Part shown: positions 31,066-39,572 of the stretch, one piece after another
Layout: the number at the start of each line of letters is the position of its first letter
Numbering within the stretch: the stretch's first letter is position 1
Assembly: GCF_003387575.1 (NCBI RefSeq)
Contig: NZ_QUAB01000034.1
Coordinates: 1 to 43,038, forward strand
DNA from: Microbacterium bovistercoris
GTDB taxonomy: Bacteria > Actinomycetota > Actinomycetes > Actinomycetales > Microbacteriaceae
Reading direction: 5' to 3'
Length of the DNA stretch: 43,038 bases
Translations under genes and position numbers: made by a program
Notes under the pieces: generated by a model
Told to the model about the DNA's origin: nothing
The model's input: the letters and a program-made list of their open reading frames with translations, nothing else
Databases searched by the model: none

Positions 31066-32286
31066 ATGACCACCTCGCCCCTGCACGGCATCCGCGTGAT
31101 CGAGCTCGGCAACTACATCGCCGCGCCGACCACCGGGCGCCTGCTCGCCGACTTCGGCGCGGACGTCATCAAGATCGAGCGCCCGCGCACCGGCGACGAG
31201 CTGCGCCGCTGGCGGCTGTACGCCGGCGACACGTCGATGCTGTACCGCACCACCAACCGCGGCAAGCGGTCGCTCGTGGTCGATCTGCGCAGCGACGAGG
31301 GGCGCGCGATCGTGCTGGAGCTGATCCGGGGGGCCGACGTGCTGCTGGAGAACTTCCGGCCGGGCACGCTGGACCGGTGGGGGCTGGACGCCTACACGCT
31401 GCAGCAGGCGAACCCGCGGCTCATCGTCGCGCGGATCTCGGCCTTCGGGCAGACCGGGCCGTTGTCGGCCCGGCCGGGGTTCGCCGCGGTGGCGGAGGCG
31501 TACGGCGGCTTCCGCGAGCTGGTCGGGGAGCCAGGGCGGCCACCGAGCCGCACCGGGGTCTCGATCGGCGACACCATCGCCGGCATCTACGCCGCGTTCG
31601 GCGTGATGATGTCGCTGTTCGAGCGGGAGCGGGGCGAGGAGGATGTCGCGCTGCCCCTGGACCGCCGCACGATCGACGTCGCCCTGAACGAGACGATGCT
31701 CTCGGTCACGGAGTCGCTGATCCCGGAATGGGAGGCGTACGGCATCCGGCGCGAGCGCACCGGAGGACGGATGCAGGGCATCGCCCCCTCGAACGCGTAT
31801 CTGTGCGGCGACGGGAAGAGCATCGTGGTCGCCGGCAACGGCGACGCGATCTTCCAGCGCTACATGACCCTGATCGGGCGGCCCGAGCTGGCATCCGACC
31901 CGGGCCTGCAGTCGAACGAGGGTCGCTGGGAGGCGCGCGACGCGCTCGACGATGCCATCGGCGCATGGGCGGCGCAGCGCACCAGCGCCGAGGCGCTGCA
32001 GACGCTGGACGAGGCGGGAGTGCCGGCAGGGCCGATCTACACCGCCGAGGACGTCGCCGCCGACGAGCAATATGCCGCTCGCGGCATGATCCAGCGATTC
32101 GACGTCCACGACGGCGCTGAGCTGCGCCGGGACGTCGGCTTCCCGGGCATCGTCCCGGTGATCGGCGGCGTCTCCCGGCCCATCACCGCGCTCGGTCCCG
32201 ACCTGGGGCAGCACACCGCGGAGATCCTCGCCGAACTCGGCTGGGCGCAGGACCGGATCGACGACTACGAGACGAGGATGCGATGA
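31066..32286 (+). CDS. CaiB/BaiF (class III) CoA-transferase
   Basis: 406-residue CoA-transferase of family III, which moves CoA between carboxylic acids through a glutamyl/aspartyl anhydride-type intermediate. The N-terminus (GIRVIELGNYIAAPTTGRLLADFGADVIKIE) and LLENFRPGTLDRWGLD are diagnostic, and the catalytic aspartate is Asp169 (GVSIGDTIAG), the usual position. It follows the permease by 14 bases and overlaps the HMG-CoA-lyase-like gene by 4 bases (ATGA). It should activate the imported acid as its CoA thioester for cleavage by that lyase. Confidence 0.93.
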   Translation: MTTSPLHGIRVIELGNYIAAPTTGRLLADFGADVIKIERPRTGDELRRWRLYAGDTSMLYRTTNRGKRSLVVDLRSDEGRAIVLELIRGADVLLENFRPGTLDRWGLDAYTLQQANPRLIVARISAFGQTGPLSARPGFAAVAEAYGGFRELVGEPGRPPSRTGVSIGDTIAGIYAAFGVMMSLFERERGEEDVALPLDRRTIDVALNETMLSVTESLIPEWEAYGIRRERTGGRMQGIAPSNAYLCGDGKSIVVAGNGDAIFQRYMTLIGRPELASDPGLQSNEGRWEARDALDDAIGAWAAQRTSAEALQTLDEAGVPAGPIYTAEDVAADEQYAARGMIQRFDVHDGAELRRDVGFPGIVPVIGGVSRPITALGPDLGQHTAEILAELGWAQDRIDDYETRMR

Positions 32287-33203
32287 GCGTGCAGTACCGG
32301 GATGTCACGCTGCGGGACGGCCTGCAGCTGGCGGGCAAGAACCTCCCCACCGAACGGAAGATCGCCCTCGTGCGCGAGCTGTTCAGCCTCGGTGTGGAGC
32401 ACCTCGAGGTCGGATCGATGGCCAGGCCCGACCTCGTGCCGACGATGGCCGACACCCTCGACGTCGTCGCAGGTCTCGATGCCGCCGATCGGGAGCGGGT
32501 CTGGATCTGGACTGCGACCCCGCGGCACGTCGAGCGCGCCGCGGCGGCGGGAGTGCGCGGATTCCAGTACTGCTTCTCCGCGTCGGACAGCCACAACAGG
32601 GCGAACATCGGCCGCGACACCGAAGCGTCGCTCGCGGCGATGCCCGACGCCATCTCCGCGGCATCCGAGGTGGGCGGGCGCGTGCAGCTGTGCATCGCGA
32701 CCTCGTTCACCTGCCCGTTCGAAGGGGTAGTGCCGATCGACCGGTTCCAGGCGATCCTCGACGACCCCCGCACGGCGGGTGCGGTGGACGTGGTGGTCTG
32801 CGACACCCTCGGCCAGGCCGATCCGGGGGAGGTGCACCGCCGCGTCGCGCTCGCGAAGGAACGCCGACCCGAACTCGGCATCGTGTATCACGGGCACGAC
32901 ACCTGGGGCCTGGGTGTGGCCAACGCGGCGGCGGCGGTGGAGGCCGGTGCCGACGTCGTCGACGGCGCGCTCGGGGGCCTCGGCGGATGCCCGTTCGCGC
33001 CCGGCGCCTCGGGGAACACCGCCCTGGAGGATCTCGTCTTCGCGTTCCGTCCGGACTGGCTCGACGTGGGTGCGTTCGAGACGCTGGTGCGGCTCGGCGA
33101 GGAGATCACCGGTGCGGTGCAGGAGCCGAATCGCTCTCGCGCTCGCGCCGGAGCGCGCAGCGAGGCGCACGGCTTCCCCTGGGTGATCCCGGCGACTGCC
33201 TGA
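32283..33203 (+). CDS. HMG-CoA-lyase-like enzyme (HMGL/pyruvate carboxyltransferase family)
   Basis: 306-residue lyase with the complete active site of 3-hydroxy-3-methylglutaryl-CoA lyase: LRDGLQ (Arg11, Asp12), metal-binding HGHDT (His203, His205), and the catalytic loop GGCPFAPGASGN (Cys236). The spacing from Arg11 to Cys236 equals that of the animal enzyme (Arg41, His233/235, Cys266) with a constant offset of 30. It should cleave a 3-hydroxyacyl-CoA to acetyl-CoA and a keto product. Its start overlaps the CoA-transferase stop (ATGA). The pairing with that enzyme and a permease points to an imported acid such as 3-hydroxy-3-methylglutarate or a similar branched hydroxy acid (inference). 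Confidence 0.92.
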   Translation: MSVQYRDVTLRDGLQLAGKNLPTERKIALVRELFSLGVEHLEVGSMARPDLVPTMADTLDVVAGLDAADRERVWIWTATPRHVERAAAAGVRGFQYCFSASDSHNRANIGRDTEASLAAMPDAISAASEVGGRVQLCIATSFTCPFEGVVPIDRFQAILDDPRTAGAVDVVVCDTLGQADPGEVHRRVALAKERRPELGIVYHGHDTWGLGVANAAAAVEAGADVVDGALGGLGGCPFAPGASGNTALEDLVFAFRPDWLDVGAFETLVRLGEEITGAVQEPNRSRARAGARSEAHGFPWVIPATA

Positions 33204-33255
33204 GACCACCCGCCGGTGCGCGGCATCCGGGTCTACCATGCGTAGCGGAGCAGTC

Positions 33256-33744
33256 ATGGACCCGCGTGCTGATGTGACCGTAGACCTCGCCGAGGCGGCG
33301 GATGCCGCCGTGCTGACGCGCCTGCAGATCGCCTTCGGCGACGAATTCGACTCGCCGGAACCGCCGTTCGAGGCACTGCTGCCCCGCTTCCGCAGGTTCC
33401 TCGCGGATCCCGCCGCGTTCGCCCTGCTCGCGAAGGATGCCGGTGAGGTCGTCGGCTACGCCGTCGTGGCTCTGCGGCCGGCCATCTACAACGAGGGCGG
33501 ACGCGTCGCCACGCTCGACGAGCTGTACGTGCGGCCGTCGCGGCGCTCCCGCGGGATCGGAGCCCTGCTGCTGGACCGCGCCGTGCAGGAGTCGCGTGCG
33601 CGGGATGCGGGCGAGATGCACATCAACGTCGACTCGCCCGATGTCGACGCCCGCCGCTTCTACGAGCGGCACGGCTTCCGCAACTCGCTGCCCGGCACCG
33701 ACGATCCGGTGCTCTGGTACTTCGCGGAGTGGGACGCGGGCTGA
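33256..33744 (+). CDS. GNAT-family N-acetyltransferase
   Basis: 162-residue GNAT acetyltransferase. The acetyl-CoA pyrophosphate loop is RRSRGIGALLLDRAV, preceded by the strand ATLDELYVRPS and followed by HINVDSPDVDARRFYERHGFR, the standard motifs A and B. ATG 33256 has a CGGAG ribosome site; an ATG at 33238 is less well placed. It lies 52 bases after the lyase gene but looks unrelated to it. The target substrate is unknown. Confidence 0.87.
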   Translation: MDPRADVTVDLAEAADAAVLTRLQIAFGDEFDSPEPPFEALLPRFRRFLADPAAFALLAKDAGEVVGYAVVALRPAIYNEGGRVATLDELYVRPSRRSRGIGALLLDRAVQESRARDAGEMHINVDSPDVDARRFYERHGFRNSLPGTDDPVLWYFAEWDAG

Positions 33745-33768
33745 ACCCGGAACTCCTGATTCGTGCCG

Positions 33769-34305
33769 CTACGGAATCAGCCGGTCGACCAGTTCGAACG
33801 TGTCGTACCTCTGGTCCCAGTCCCCGAAGTGCCCCTCGTCACGGATGATCTGCGTGCCGCCGAGTCGGTCGAACAGCAGCCGCCCCTGCGTGGCGTCGCA
33901 TCCGTACGGGTCTGTCACGGAGTTGATGAAATACAGATCGCCGCCGTTCTCGCGGATCCGGTCCCAGTCGTAGGTCTCCTGCAGCACCGGCTCCTCGGAT
34001 TCGTTCACCTGCGTGGCGTACCCGGCGACCAGGATCGACTGCGCCACGGGCGTCTCGAGGTGCTCGAGCAGGGCGAGCAGCATTGCGGCGCCGCCCGAGT
34101 GCCCGATGAGCACGGTCTCCGCATCGACAGCGTGCCTGGCGAGCACACCGGGCAGGAACTCGGCGATCGGGTCGACGTTGATCCGGGGATATGACGGCCG
34201 CTCCACGCGGTAGCCGCGGGCCGTCAGCCGCTCATCGAGCCAGGGGTACCACGCGACGTCCGGACGTCCGCCGGTGCCGTGGAAGATGATCGCGTTCCGG
34301 GTCAT
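33769..34305 (-). CDS. Small alpha/beta serine hydrolase (RBBP9/YdeN-like)
   Basis: 178-residue alpha/beta hydrolase of the RBBP9/YdeN type. The nucleophile is the serine in GHSGGAAMLLALLEHL, the acid is the aspartate in NSVTDPYGCD, and the histidine is in DEGHFGDW. The N-terminal strand is followed by FHGTGG, the oxyanion-hole region. No export signal. ATG 34305 is preferred over an ATG at 34362, which lies inside the upstream terminator hairpin. The substrate is unknown; the family contains esterases and proteins of unclear activity. Confidence 0.87.
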   Translation of the reverse strand: MTRNAIIFHGTGGRPDVAWYPWLDERLTARGYRVERPSYPRINVDPIAEFLPGVLARHAVDAETVLIGHSGGAAMLLALLEHLETPVAQSILVAGYATQVNESEEPVLQETYDWDRIRENGGDLYFINSVTDPYGCDATQGRLLFDRLGGTQIIRDEGHFGDWDQRYDTFELVDRLIP

Positions 34306-34327
34306 TGCACGATCGTAGCCGCGCAGA

Positions 34328-34363
34328 CGTGCCCGCTCACTCTCGGAGGAGTGAACGGGCACG
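34328..34363 (-). terminator. Terminator after the M14 carboxypeptidase gene
   Basis: Arms of 15 bases (34328-34342 and 34349-34363) pair with one mismatch around a 6-base loop, starting 13 bases past the carboxypeptidase stop codon. This is a likely intrinsic terminator for that gene and lies upstream of the serine hydrolase start. Confidence 0.8.
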
Positions 34364-34376
34364 CCAGGCGGATTCG

Positions 34377-35504
34377 CTACTCGTGCGACACGGAGTCACC
34401 GCGCTCGCGGATGTTCTCGATGACCGAGAGGTCGGCGGTCTCCCACGAGCCGTCGGCCACCGACTTCAGCAGCTCGTAACCGGTCACGCTCGCCGTCTTG
34501 GCGATGTATCCGGCCGACTTCTGGCCGATTCCACCGCGCAGCTCGAACAGCACCGATGCCGAGCCGAGCAGGCCGTAAGCGTTCCGGGCGATACCAGGTG
34601 TCGACGTGCTGGGGTATCGAGTGATGTTCGCATAGCCGTAGCCGTCGACGGCCTGCAGCATCACCGAGGCCGCCCGCTGAGAGGCGGTGATCGTCTCGGC
34701 GAACTCGTCGCTGATTCCGAGTTCGGCGGCGGTGTCCACGGCGTTGGGCCACATGATCGATCCGGTGATCATCCGACCGTCATCGTCGACGTAGGTGCCC
34801 TGATGGTGGTAGTCCACCATCAGCACCGGCTGCCGCTCGTCCCACAGGGTGCGCATCGCCATCGCCTCGGGCACCTCGTTGAGCGTGTCCTCGCCCGGGA
34901 CGTAGGGATTGTCCTGCGGCGTCGCACCGTAGGAGTGGTAGCGGTTGATGTCGTAGCCGCGGCCGGCAGACCAGAAGTCGCATCCGACCTCACAGGTCGG
35001 ATCCCAGTTCTGGCGCCACGGCGTGGTGTTCTCCTGTGCGTCGGTCACATCGCCGTCGAAGCCGTCGACATTGACGCGCGGCACGATGGTGATCGTCAAC
35101 GCGTCACGGATCGCCTGGTTCTGCGGACTGTCGTTGCCGGCCACCTGCTGGATCAGATCCATCATTCCGCGGCTGACCATGAACTCGTTGCCGTGCTGAT
35201 TGGCGATGAACATCACCGGAACAGGGCCGTCGCCGATCGTCACGACGGGGATGTCCCGCCCGAGATTGCTCTGATAGGGCGCTGCTTCGAGGTCGATCGC
35301 TCCGCCGTCCTCGAGCTTCTGCAGGGTCGACCACATCTCCTCGTACGAGTCGACGCCGCTCAGGCTGTTCCCTTCACCCCATGGCCCACCCGGCTGTGTG
35401 TCCGGCGGGGCCGCCGACGCGGCACCCCCGTTCGCTCCGGCGACGACTGCGAGGGCCAGGACTAGCGAGCCGAACGCAGCGGGGATAATGCGTTTTGATC
35501 TCAT
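34377..35504 (-). CDS. Secreted M14-family zinc carboxypeptidase
   Basis: 375-residue M14 metallopeptidase. The signal peptide runs to about residue 31 (MRSKRIIPAAFGSLVLALAV, cleavage near ASA-AP). Zinc ligands are His104 and Glu107 (QHGNE) and His233 or His234 (DYHHQGTY). The substrate-binding DINRYHS and the catalytic Glu321 (FELRGG) are present, so the enzyme should be active. It is probably exported and removes C-terminal residues from peptides or acts on cell-wall peptides. ATG 35504 begins the signal peptide. It is followed by its own terminator and so is monocistronic. Confidence 0.9.
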   Translation of the reverse strand: MRSKRIIPAAFGSLVLALAVVAGANGGAASAAPPDTQPGGPWGEGNSLSGVDSYEEMWSTLQKLEDGGAIDLEAAPYQSNLGRDIPVVTIGDGPVPVMFIANQHGNEFMVSRGMMDLIQQVAGNDSPQNQAIRDALTITIVPRVNVDGFDGDVTDAQENTTPWRQNWDPTCEVGCDFWSAGRGYDINRYHSYGATPQDNPYVPGEDTLNEVPEAMAMRTLWDERQPVLMVDYHHQGTYVDDDGRMITGSIMWPNAVDTAAELGISDEFAETITASQRAASVMLQAVDGYGYANITRYPSTSTPGIARNAYGLLGSASVLFELRGGIGQKSAGYIAKTASVTGYELLKSVADGSWETADLSVIENIRERGDSVSHE

Positions 35505-35629
35505 GGTTGGTCACACTCCAGACAGACAGCCCGGCGCAGCCCTGGGTGGCCACGCTCGTTGTGGCGAGCCTCACGTTACCGACGGGAGGACTCCCGGTCT
35601 ACCGAGTGATCGCGGTGGCCGATGCACGA

Positions 35630-35668
35630 AACCCCGGAATCTCGCGCCTTGCGCATGATTCCGGGGTT
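35630..35668 (-). terminator. Terminator after the tRNA pair
   Basis: A perfect 12-bp inverted repeat (35630-35641 and 35657-35668, 15-base loop) begins 8 bases past the 3' end of tRNA-Ala. On the minus strand it is followed by TTTCG, as expected for an intrinsic terminator. Confidence 0.85.
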
Positions 35669-35676
35669 CTGATCTG

Positions 35677-35749
35677 TGGAGCCTAGGAGATTCGAACTCC
35701 TGACATCCTGCTTGCAAAGCAGGCGCTCTACCAACTGAGCTAAGGCCCC
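35677..35749 (-). tRNA. tRNA-Ala (TGC anticodon)
   Basis: 73 nt. The acceptor stem GGGGCCT pairs with AGGCTCC (one G-U), the D-arm is TAGCTCAGTTGGTAGAGCG, the anticodon loop contains TGC between matched CCTGC/GCAGG stem strands, and the T-arm has GTTCGAATC. The discriminator base is A; CCA is not encoded. It is the second tRNA of a pair with tRNA-Ile. Confidence 0.97.
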
Positions 35750-35789
35750 GTGCGGGAGGGTTCCCGCGGGAGTATCCGCGAGCGGAGTG

Positions 35790-35863
35790 TGGGGCTACCA
35801 GGACTTGAACCTGGGACCTCTTCATTATCAGTGAAGCGCTCTAACCGCCTGAGCTATAGCCCC
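35790..35863 (-). tRNA. tRNA-Ile (GAT anticodon)
   Basis: 74 nt. The acceptor stem GGGGCTA pairs with TAGCCCC, the D-arm is TAGCTCAGGCGGTTAGAGCG, the anticodon stem CTTCA/TGAAG encloses GAT, and the T-arm has GGTTCAAGTCC. CCA is not encoded. It lies 40 bases upstream of tRNA-Ala on the same strand, with a terminator after the pair. Confidence 0.97.
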
Positions 35864-35925
35864 GTCAACCTCAAAGACTTTACCGGACGGAGCCGGAAAA
35901 TCCGAATCGAGGCCGACCCCTCCGA

Positions 35926-36720
35926 TCAGTCGCCCACGCGGAGGTTCGCCGTACCCGCCGAGACCGACGCGTCGATGCGGTTCTCCGAGCTCGTCGACTC
36001 CTGCAGATCGCTGTTCAGATCACCCGCGGAGACGTCCCGGCGGATGCTGTAGACATCGTCGGGCACGGTCAGCGTGAGCTCGCCCGCCGAGACATCCAGC
36101 GACACCTCCCGCGGAACCGCGGAGAGGTCCGCGGTGAGACGTCCGGCGGCGACCGTGAACTCGGCCTCGCGGACGTCCGCGAGCACCACATCGGCGCGCC
36201 CGGCGTTGACCTGGGCGTCCACCGTCCTCGCCGAACCCTCCACCTTCAGCGCACCCGCATTCACCGTGGCATCGAGGTCGTCGAACTCCCCGTCGATGCG
36301 CAGGGCACCCGCCTGCACGTCGAACTCGGCATCGACCCCGCTCAGCGACTCGGGCAGCAGCAGGGTGACGGTCTCGGCGTCCTGGAACCAGTCCGGCAGG
36401 AACCAGCTCCAGCCGCGGTCAGGACTGCGCACCTTCAGCTCGTCCCCGTCGCGGTACAGTCGCCAGCCGTCCAGGTCGTCACTCTCGCTCTCGAGGCGGG
36501 CCTCCTCACCGTCGTAGAACTCGACGCGCACGTCGGCGGCGTCGACCGAGAGGTTCAGCCCCGTCACGCCCGCGACCTCGGAGGTCGTCGAGGTCGGCCC
36601 CGTCGACAGCTGGTTGGCTCCGGCGAAAGCGGCGGATGCCGCGGTGCCGGCGATCGCTACACCGCCGACCACGGCGGTGACGATCGTGATCGCGCCGATA
36701 CCTGCGCTCGTGGTACTCAT
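35926..36720 (-). CDS. DUF4097-type membrane-anchored beta-repeat protein
   Basis: 264-residue protein with one N-terminal membrane segment (about residues 7-33, GAITIVTAVVGGVAIAGTAA) and a long extracellular beta-rich part of short repeats such as VDAEFDVQAGALRIDGEFDDL, ATVNAGALKVEGSARTV and LDVSAGELTLTVPDD (each 12-22 residues). This is the DUF4097/DUF4098 pattern, predicted to form a single-stranded beta-helix facing the cell exterior. The function is unknown. ATG 36720 overlaps the response-regulator stop (ATGA), so it is translationally coupled to the two-component system and probably part of the same envelope-stress response. Confidence 0.8.
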   Translation of the reverse strand: MSTTSAGIGAITIVTAVVGGVAIAGTAASAAFAGANQLSTGPTSTTSEVAGVTGLNLSVDAADVRVEFYDGEEARLESESDDLDGWRLYRDGDELKVRSPDRGWSWFLPDWFQDAETVTLLLPESLSGVDAEFDVQAGALRIDGEFDDLDATVNAGALKVEGSARTVDAQVNAGRADVVLADVREAEFTVAAGRLTADLSAVPREVSLDVSAGELTLTVPDDVYSIRRDVSAGDLNSDLQESTSSENRIDASVSAGTANLRVGD

Positions 36721-37394
36721 CGGATGCCTCCTGTGCCGGGCTTCTCGCCCTGGTTCTCGATGTGGGCGAGCGCTGCGAGCACCCGGCGGTTGCCGGACTC
36801 GTCGGGCTCGAACCCGAGCTTCTGGAAGATCGAGGTGATGTGCTTCTCGACACTCGCCTCGCTGAGGTACAGCGCGCCGGCGATCGCCTGGTTCGACTTG
36901 CCCTCGGCGATCAGGGCGAGCACCGTGCGCTCGCGGTCGGTGAGGCGCAGCATCCGCTCGTCGCGGTTGCGGCGGGTGAGCAGCTGCGCGACCACCTCGG
37001 GATCGAGCACGGTCGCGCCGTCGGCGATCCGCTGCACGGTCTCGACGAACTCGGCGACATCCGCCACCCGATCCTTGAGCAGGTAGCCGAGCGGGCCTCC
37101 CTGCGCAGCGATCAGGTCGGACGCGTAGCGCTCCTCGACGTACTGCGAGAGCACGAGCAGGGGGAGCTGCGGATCCGTGGCCCGCAGACCCAGCGCCGCG
37201 CGGATGCCCTCGTCGGTGAACGTCGGCGGCAGCCGCACGTCGAGGATGCACAGCTCCGGGTCCTTCTCGGCGACGGCGTCGGTCAGGTCGTGGGTGTCGG
37301 GGAGCGCAGCGACCACCTCGTGGCCGGCGTCTTCGAGCAGCCGCACCAGGCCCTCGCGCAGCAGCACGGAGTCCTCGCAGATCAGGACGCGCAT
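36717..37394 (-). CDS. NarL/LuxR-family response regulator
   Basis: 225-residue response regulator. The receiver domain begins at MRVLICEDSVLLREGL with acidic residues at 7-8, the phosphoacceptor Asp52 (CILDVRLP) and the lysine in GYLLKDRV. The C-terminal LuxR-type helix-turn-helix is LTDRERTVLALIAEGKSNQAIAGALYLS followed by EKHITSIFQKLG, quoted in parts. ATG 37394 lies within the end of the kinase gene (13-base overlap), so the two are translationally coupled. It probably controls its own operon, including the DUF4097 gene. Confidence 0.95.
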   Translation of the reverse strand: MRVLICEDSVLLREGLVRLLEDAGHEVVAALPDTHDLTDAVAEKDPELCILDVRLPPTFTDEGIRAALGLRATDPQLPLLVLSQYVEERYASDLIAAQGGPLGYLLKDRVADVAEFVETVQRIADGATVLDPEVVAQLLTRRNRDERMLRLTDRERTVLALIAEGKSNQAIAGALYLSEASVEKHITSIFQKLGFEPDESGNRRVLAALAHIENQGEKPGTGGIR

Positions 37395-38713
37395 GGCACC
37401 GTCACCTCCAGTGCGGTCGGGCCGCCCGCCGGGCTGTCCAGTCGGAACGTGCCGCCTGCGGCGAGCACCCGGTTCGAGATGCCGTCGAGTCCGCCGCCGG
37501 GCTGCACCTGCGCGCCGCCCATGCCGTTGTCCTCGACCCGTGCCCACAGCACCCCACCCTCGCGGGTGCGCACCACGACACGGCATTCGCTGGCCCGGGA
37601 GTGCTTGGCCGCGTTGGTCAGCGACTCCGCGATCGCGAAGTAGACGGCGGCCTCCGCATCCCGGCATCCGGCGTTCGCTCCGGTCGACCCTGGCTCGAGC
37701 CGCACGTCGAGCTGCACGGGGATGTGCGACCGGCTCGCCAGAGCCGAGAGAGCGGCGTCGAGGCCGCGGTCGTCCAGCACGGAGGCGTGGATGCCACGGG
37801 CGAGCTGGCGCAGCTCGGTGATGGCGGCCTTCGTCGAGGTGTGCGCCTCATCGATCAGCGCCTTGGCGGCGGCCGGGTCGGTGTCGATCTTCTGCTGAGC
37901 CAGGCCGAGCGTCATGCCGACAGAGACCAGACGCGGCTGGACGCCGTCGTGCAGGTCGCGCTCGATGCGGGTGCGCTCGACGTCGGCGGCGCGCACGGCG
38001 CCCTCGCGCTGCGCGCTGGTGGTGCGCACCTGCTCGGTGAGTTCCGCCTCACGGCTGGGGACGATGAGCGCCCGGGTCAGCACGCGGTGCAGCAGCGCAA
38101 GGCCGACGATCGCCGCGGCGCAGGCGAGGGCACCGAGGATGCCCGGCAGCGGCGCCCAGGAGGAGAGGAAGCGGCCGCCCCACGGACCCTGGGTGGTCTC
38201 GGCCCCGGTGAGCGGCGCGAACGAGATCATCGCCCAGACGAGGCCGCTCCAGAGCAGGCGCAGCACGACGGTTCCCGCGATGCAGGCGAGGAGGAAGTTC
38301 ACCAGCGCCCGCCACATGCGTCCGTCGATGGCCTGCCGGCCGAGGGAGCGCAGCCAGCCGGCGAAGCCGGGCCGGGTCCGCGGACGCCACTTCAGGTGCG
38401 AGACTCCGAGGCCGTACAGGCCGTCGGCCCGCGCCACCTCGAACCAGCCGACACCGAAGAGGGCGTAGACCAGGCCGACGAGGATGACGAGTCCGACTCC
38501 GAAGACGAGGACCGTCGCGAGGCCGGCGGTGAGCAGGCTGGTGAGGGCGGTGAGCACGCCGGTGCCGATGACGCCGAGACCGGCGAGCTGCAGGATCGTG
38601 AGGAGGATCCGGAGCGGCGGCTTGGGTCGCTCGACGACGGATGCCGGCTGCGCCGGGGTCCCCGGTTCCACGCCCACCGGGGGCGGAGTGAGGGATGTCG
38701 GATTCGTGGTCAT
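37382..38713 (-). CDS. NarL-type sensor histidine kinase
   Basis: 443-residue HPK7-type kinase. It has about four membrane segments in the first 215 residues (for example LRILLTILQLAGLGVIGTGV and LVFGVGLVILVGLVYALFGV) and then a dimerisation domain with the phosphoacceptor His255 in ERDLHDGVQ, an LRQLARGIHASVLDDRGLD motif, and an ATPase domain with ESLTNAAKHS (N-box) and VEDNGMGG (G1-box). The start at ATG 38713 gives a short proline-rich cytoplasmic tail before the first segment. The few extracellular residues suggest sensing in the membrane rather than of a soluble ligand. Confidence 0.93.
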   Translation of the reverse strand: MTTNPTSLTPPPVGVEPGTPAQPASVVERPKPPLRILLTILQLAGLGVIGTGVLTALTSLLTAGLATVLVFGVGLVILVGLVYALFGVGWFEVARADGLYGLGVSHLKWRPRTRPGFAGWLRSLGRQAIDGRMWRALVNFLLACIAGTVVLRLLWSGLVWAMISFAPLTGAETTQGPWGGRFLSSWAPLPGILGALACAAAIVGLALLHRVLTRALIVPSREAELTEQVRTTSAQREGAVRAADVERTRIERDLHDGVQPRLVSVGMTLGLAQQKIDTDPAAAKALIDEAHTSTKAAITELRQLARGIHASVLDDRGLDAALSALASRSHIPVQLDVRLEPGSTGANAGCRDAEAAVYFAIAESLTNAAKHSRASECRVVVRTREGGVLWARVEDNGMGGAQVQPGGGLDGISNRVLAAGGTFRLDSPAGGPTALEVTVPCAS

Positions 38714-38831
38714 GGCATCAAAGCTACGCAGGCACGGCTCGCGCCGACACCGAGGCATCCGGAGTCGTCGTTTCGGGTTTTCCCTACTTCCTCCGCGGCG
38801 CACGACGGCGGAGGCGTGGTTCACTGGGGGC

Positions 38832-39554
38832 ATGAGCGCTCCCGAGCATCCTCACGATGACGAGCCGCACGGCGGTGGTGTCAATCAGCGCCTGAACTGG
38901 CTGCGCGCAGGAGTGCTCGGCGCGAACGACGGCATCGTGTCGGTGGCGTCGCTCGTGGTCGGCGTCGCGGGCGCCACGACCGACAACGCCGCCCTGCTGA
39001 TCGCCGGCCTCGCCGGTCTGGTCGGTGGCGCGATCTCGATGGCCCTCGGCGAGTACGTCTCGGTGAGCAGTCAGCGCGACAGCGAGCGCGCACTGATCGC
39101 CAAGGAGCGCCACGAGCTGCGCACGATGCCCGAGGATGAACTCGACGAACTCACCGGCCTCTACCGCCAGCGCGGCCTGAGCGCCGAGACGGCCCGTCAG
39201 GTCGCGATCGAGCTCACCGAGCACGATGCCCTGGCCGCTCATCTCGAGGTCGAGCTGGGGATCGATCAGGACGATCTCGTGAACCCGTGGCACGCCGCGA
39301 TCTCGTCGGCGATCGCGTTCACGCTCGGTGCTCTGCTGCCGCTGCTCGCGATCCTGCTGCCGCCGCCCGGCATCCGCGTGCCCGTCACGTTCGTCGCCGT
39401 CCTGCTCGCTCTCGCGGCGACCGGCTTCATCTCGGCGAAGCTCGGCGGCGCCCGTCCCGGCCGCGCGATGCTCCGCCTCCTCATCGGCGGCGCCCTGGCC
39501 CTCGTCGCCACCTGGCTGATCGGCACTCTCCTCGGCACCACCGCCATGATCTGA
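38832..39554 (+). CDS. VIT-family metal transporter
   Basis: 240-residue member of the VIT1/CCC1 family, which moves Fe2+ or Mn2+ out of the cytoplasm. The first transmembrane pair carries the family signature (LRAGVLGANDGIVSVASLVVG, GLVGGAISMALGEYVSVSSQ), followed by a cytoplasmic helical metal-binding region (about 95-155: EHDALAAHLEVELGID) and three further membrane segments to the C-terminus. ATG 38832 follows a short GGGGG ribosome site. It is divergent from the kinase operon (118-base gap with no obvious operator). Confidence 0.93.
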   Translation: MSAPEHPHDDEPHGGGVNQRLNWLRAGVLGANDGIVSVASLVVGVAGATTDNAALLIAGLAGLVGGAISMALGEYVSVSSQRDSERALIAKERHELRTMPEDELDELTGLYRQRGLSAETARQVAIELTEHDALAAHLEVELGIDQDDLVNPWHAAISSAIAFTLGALLPLLAILLPPPGIRVPVTFVAVLLALAATGFISAKLGGARPGRAMLRLLIGGALALVATWLIGTLLGTTAMI

Positions 39555-39572
39555 CCTCCGGCGCGGGCGCCC

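Noticed and set aside
32283..33203. 4-hydroxy-2-oxovalerate aldolase or isopropylmalate synthase for the lyase gene
   Set aside because: The catalytic cysteine loop and the His-His-Cys spacing match HMG-CoA lyase, and the partner gene is a CoA-transferase.
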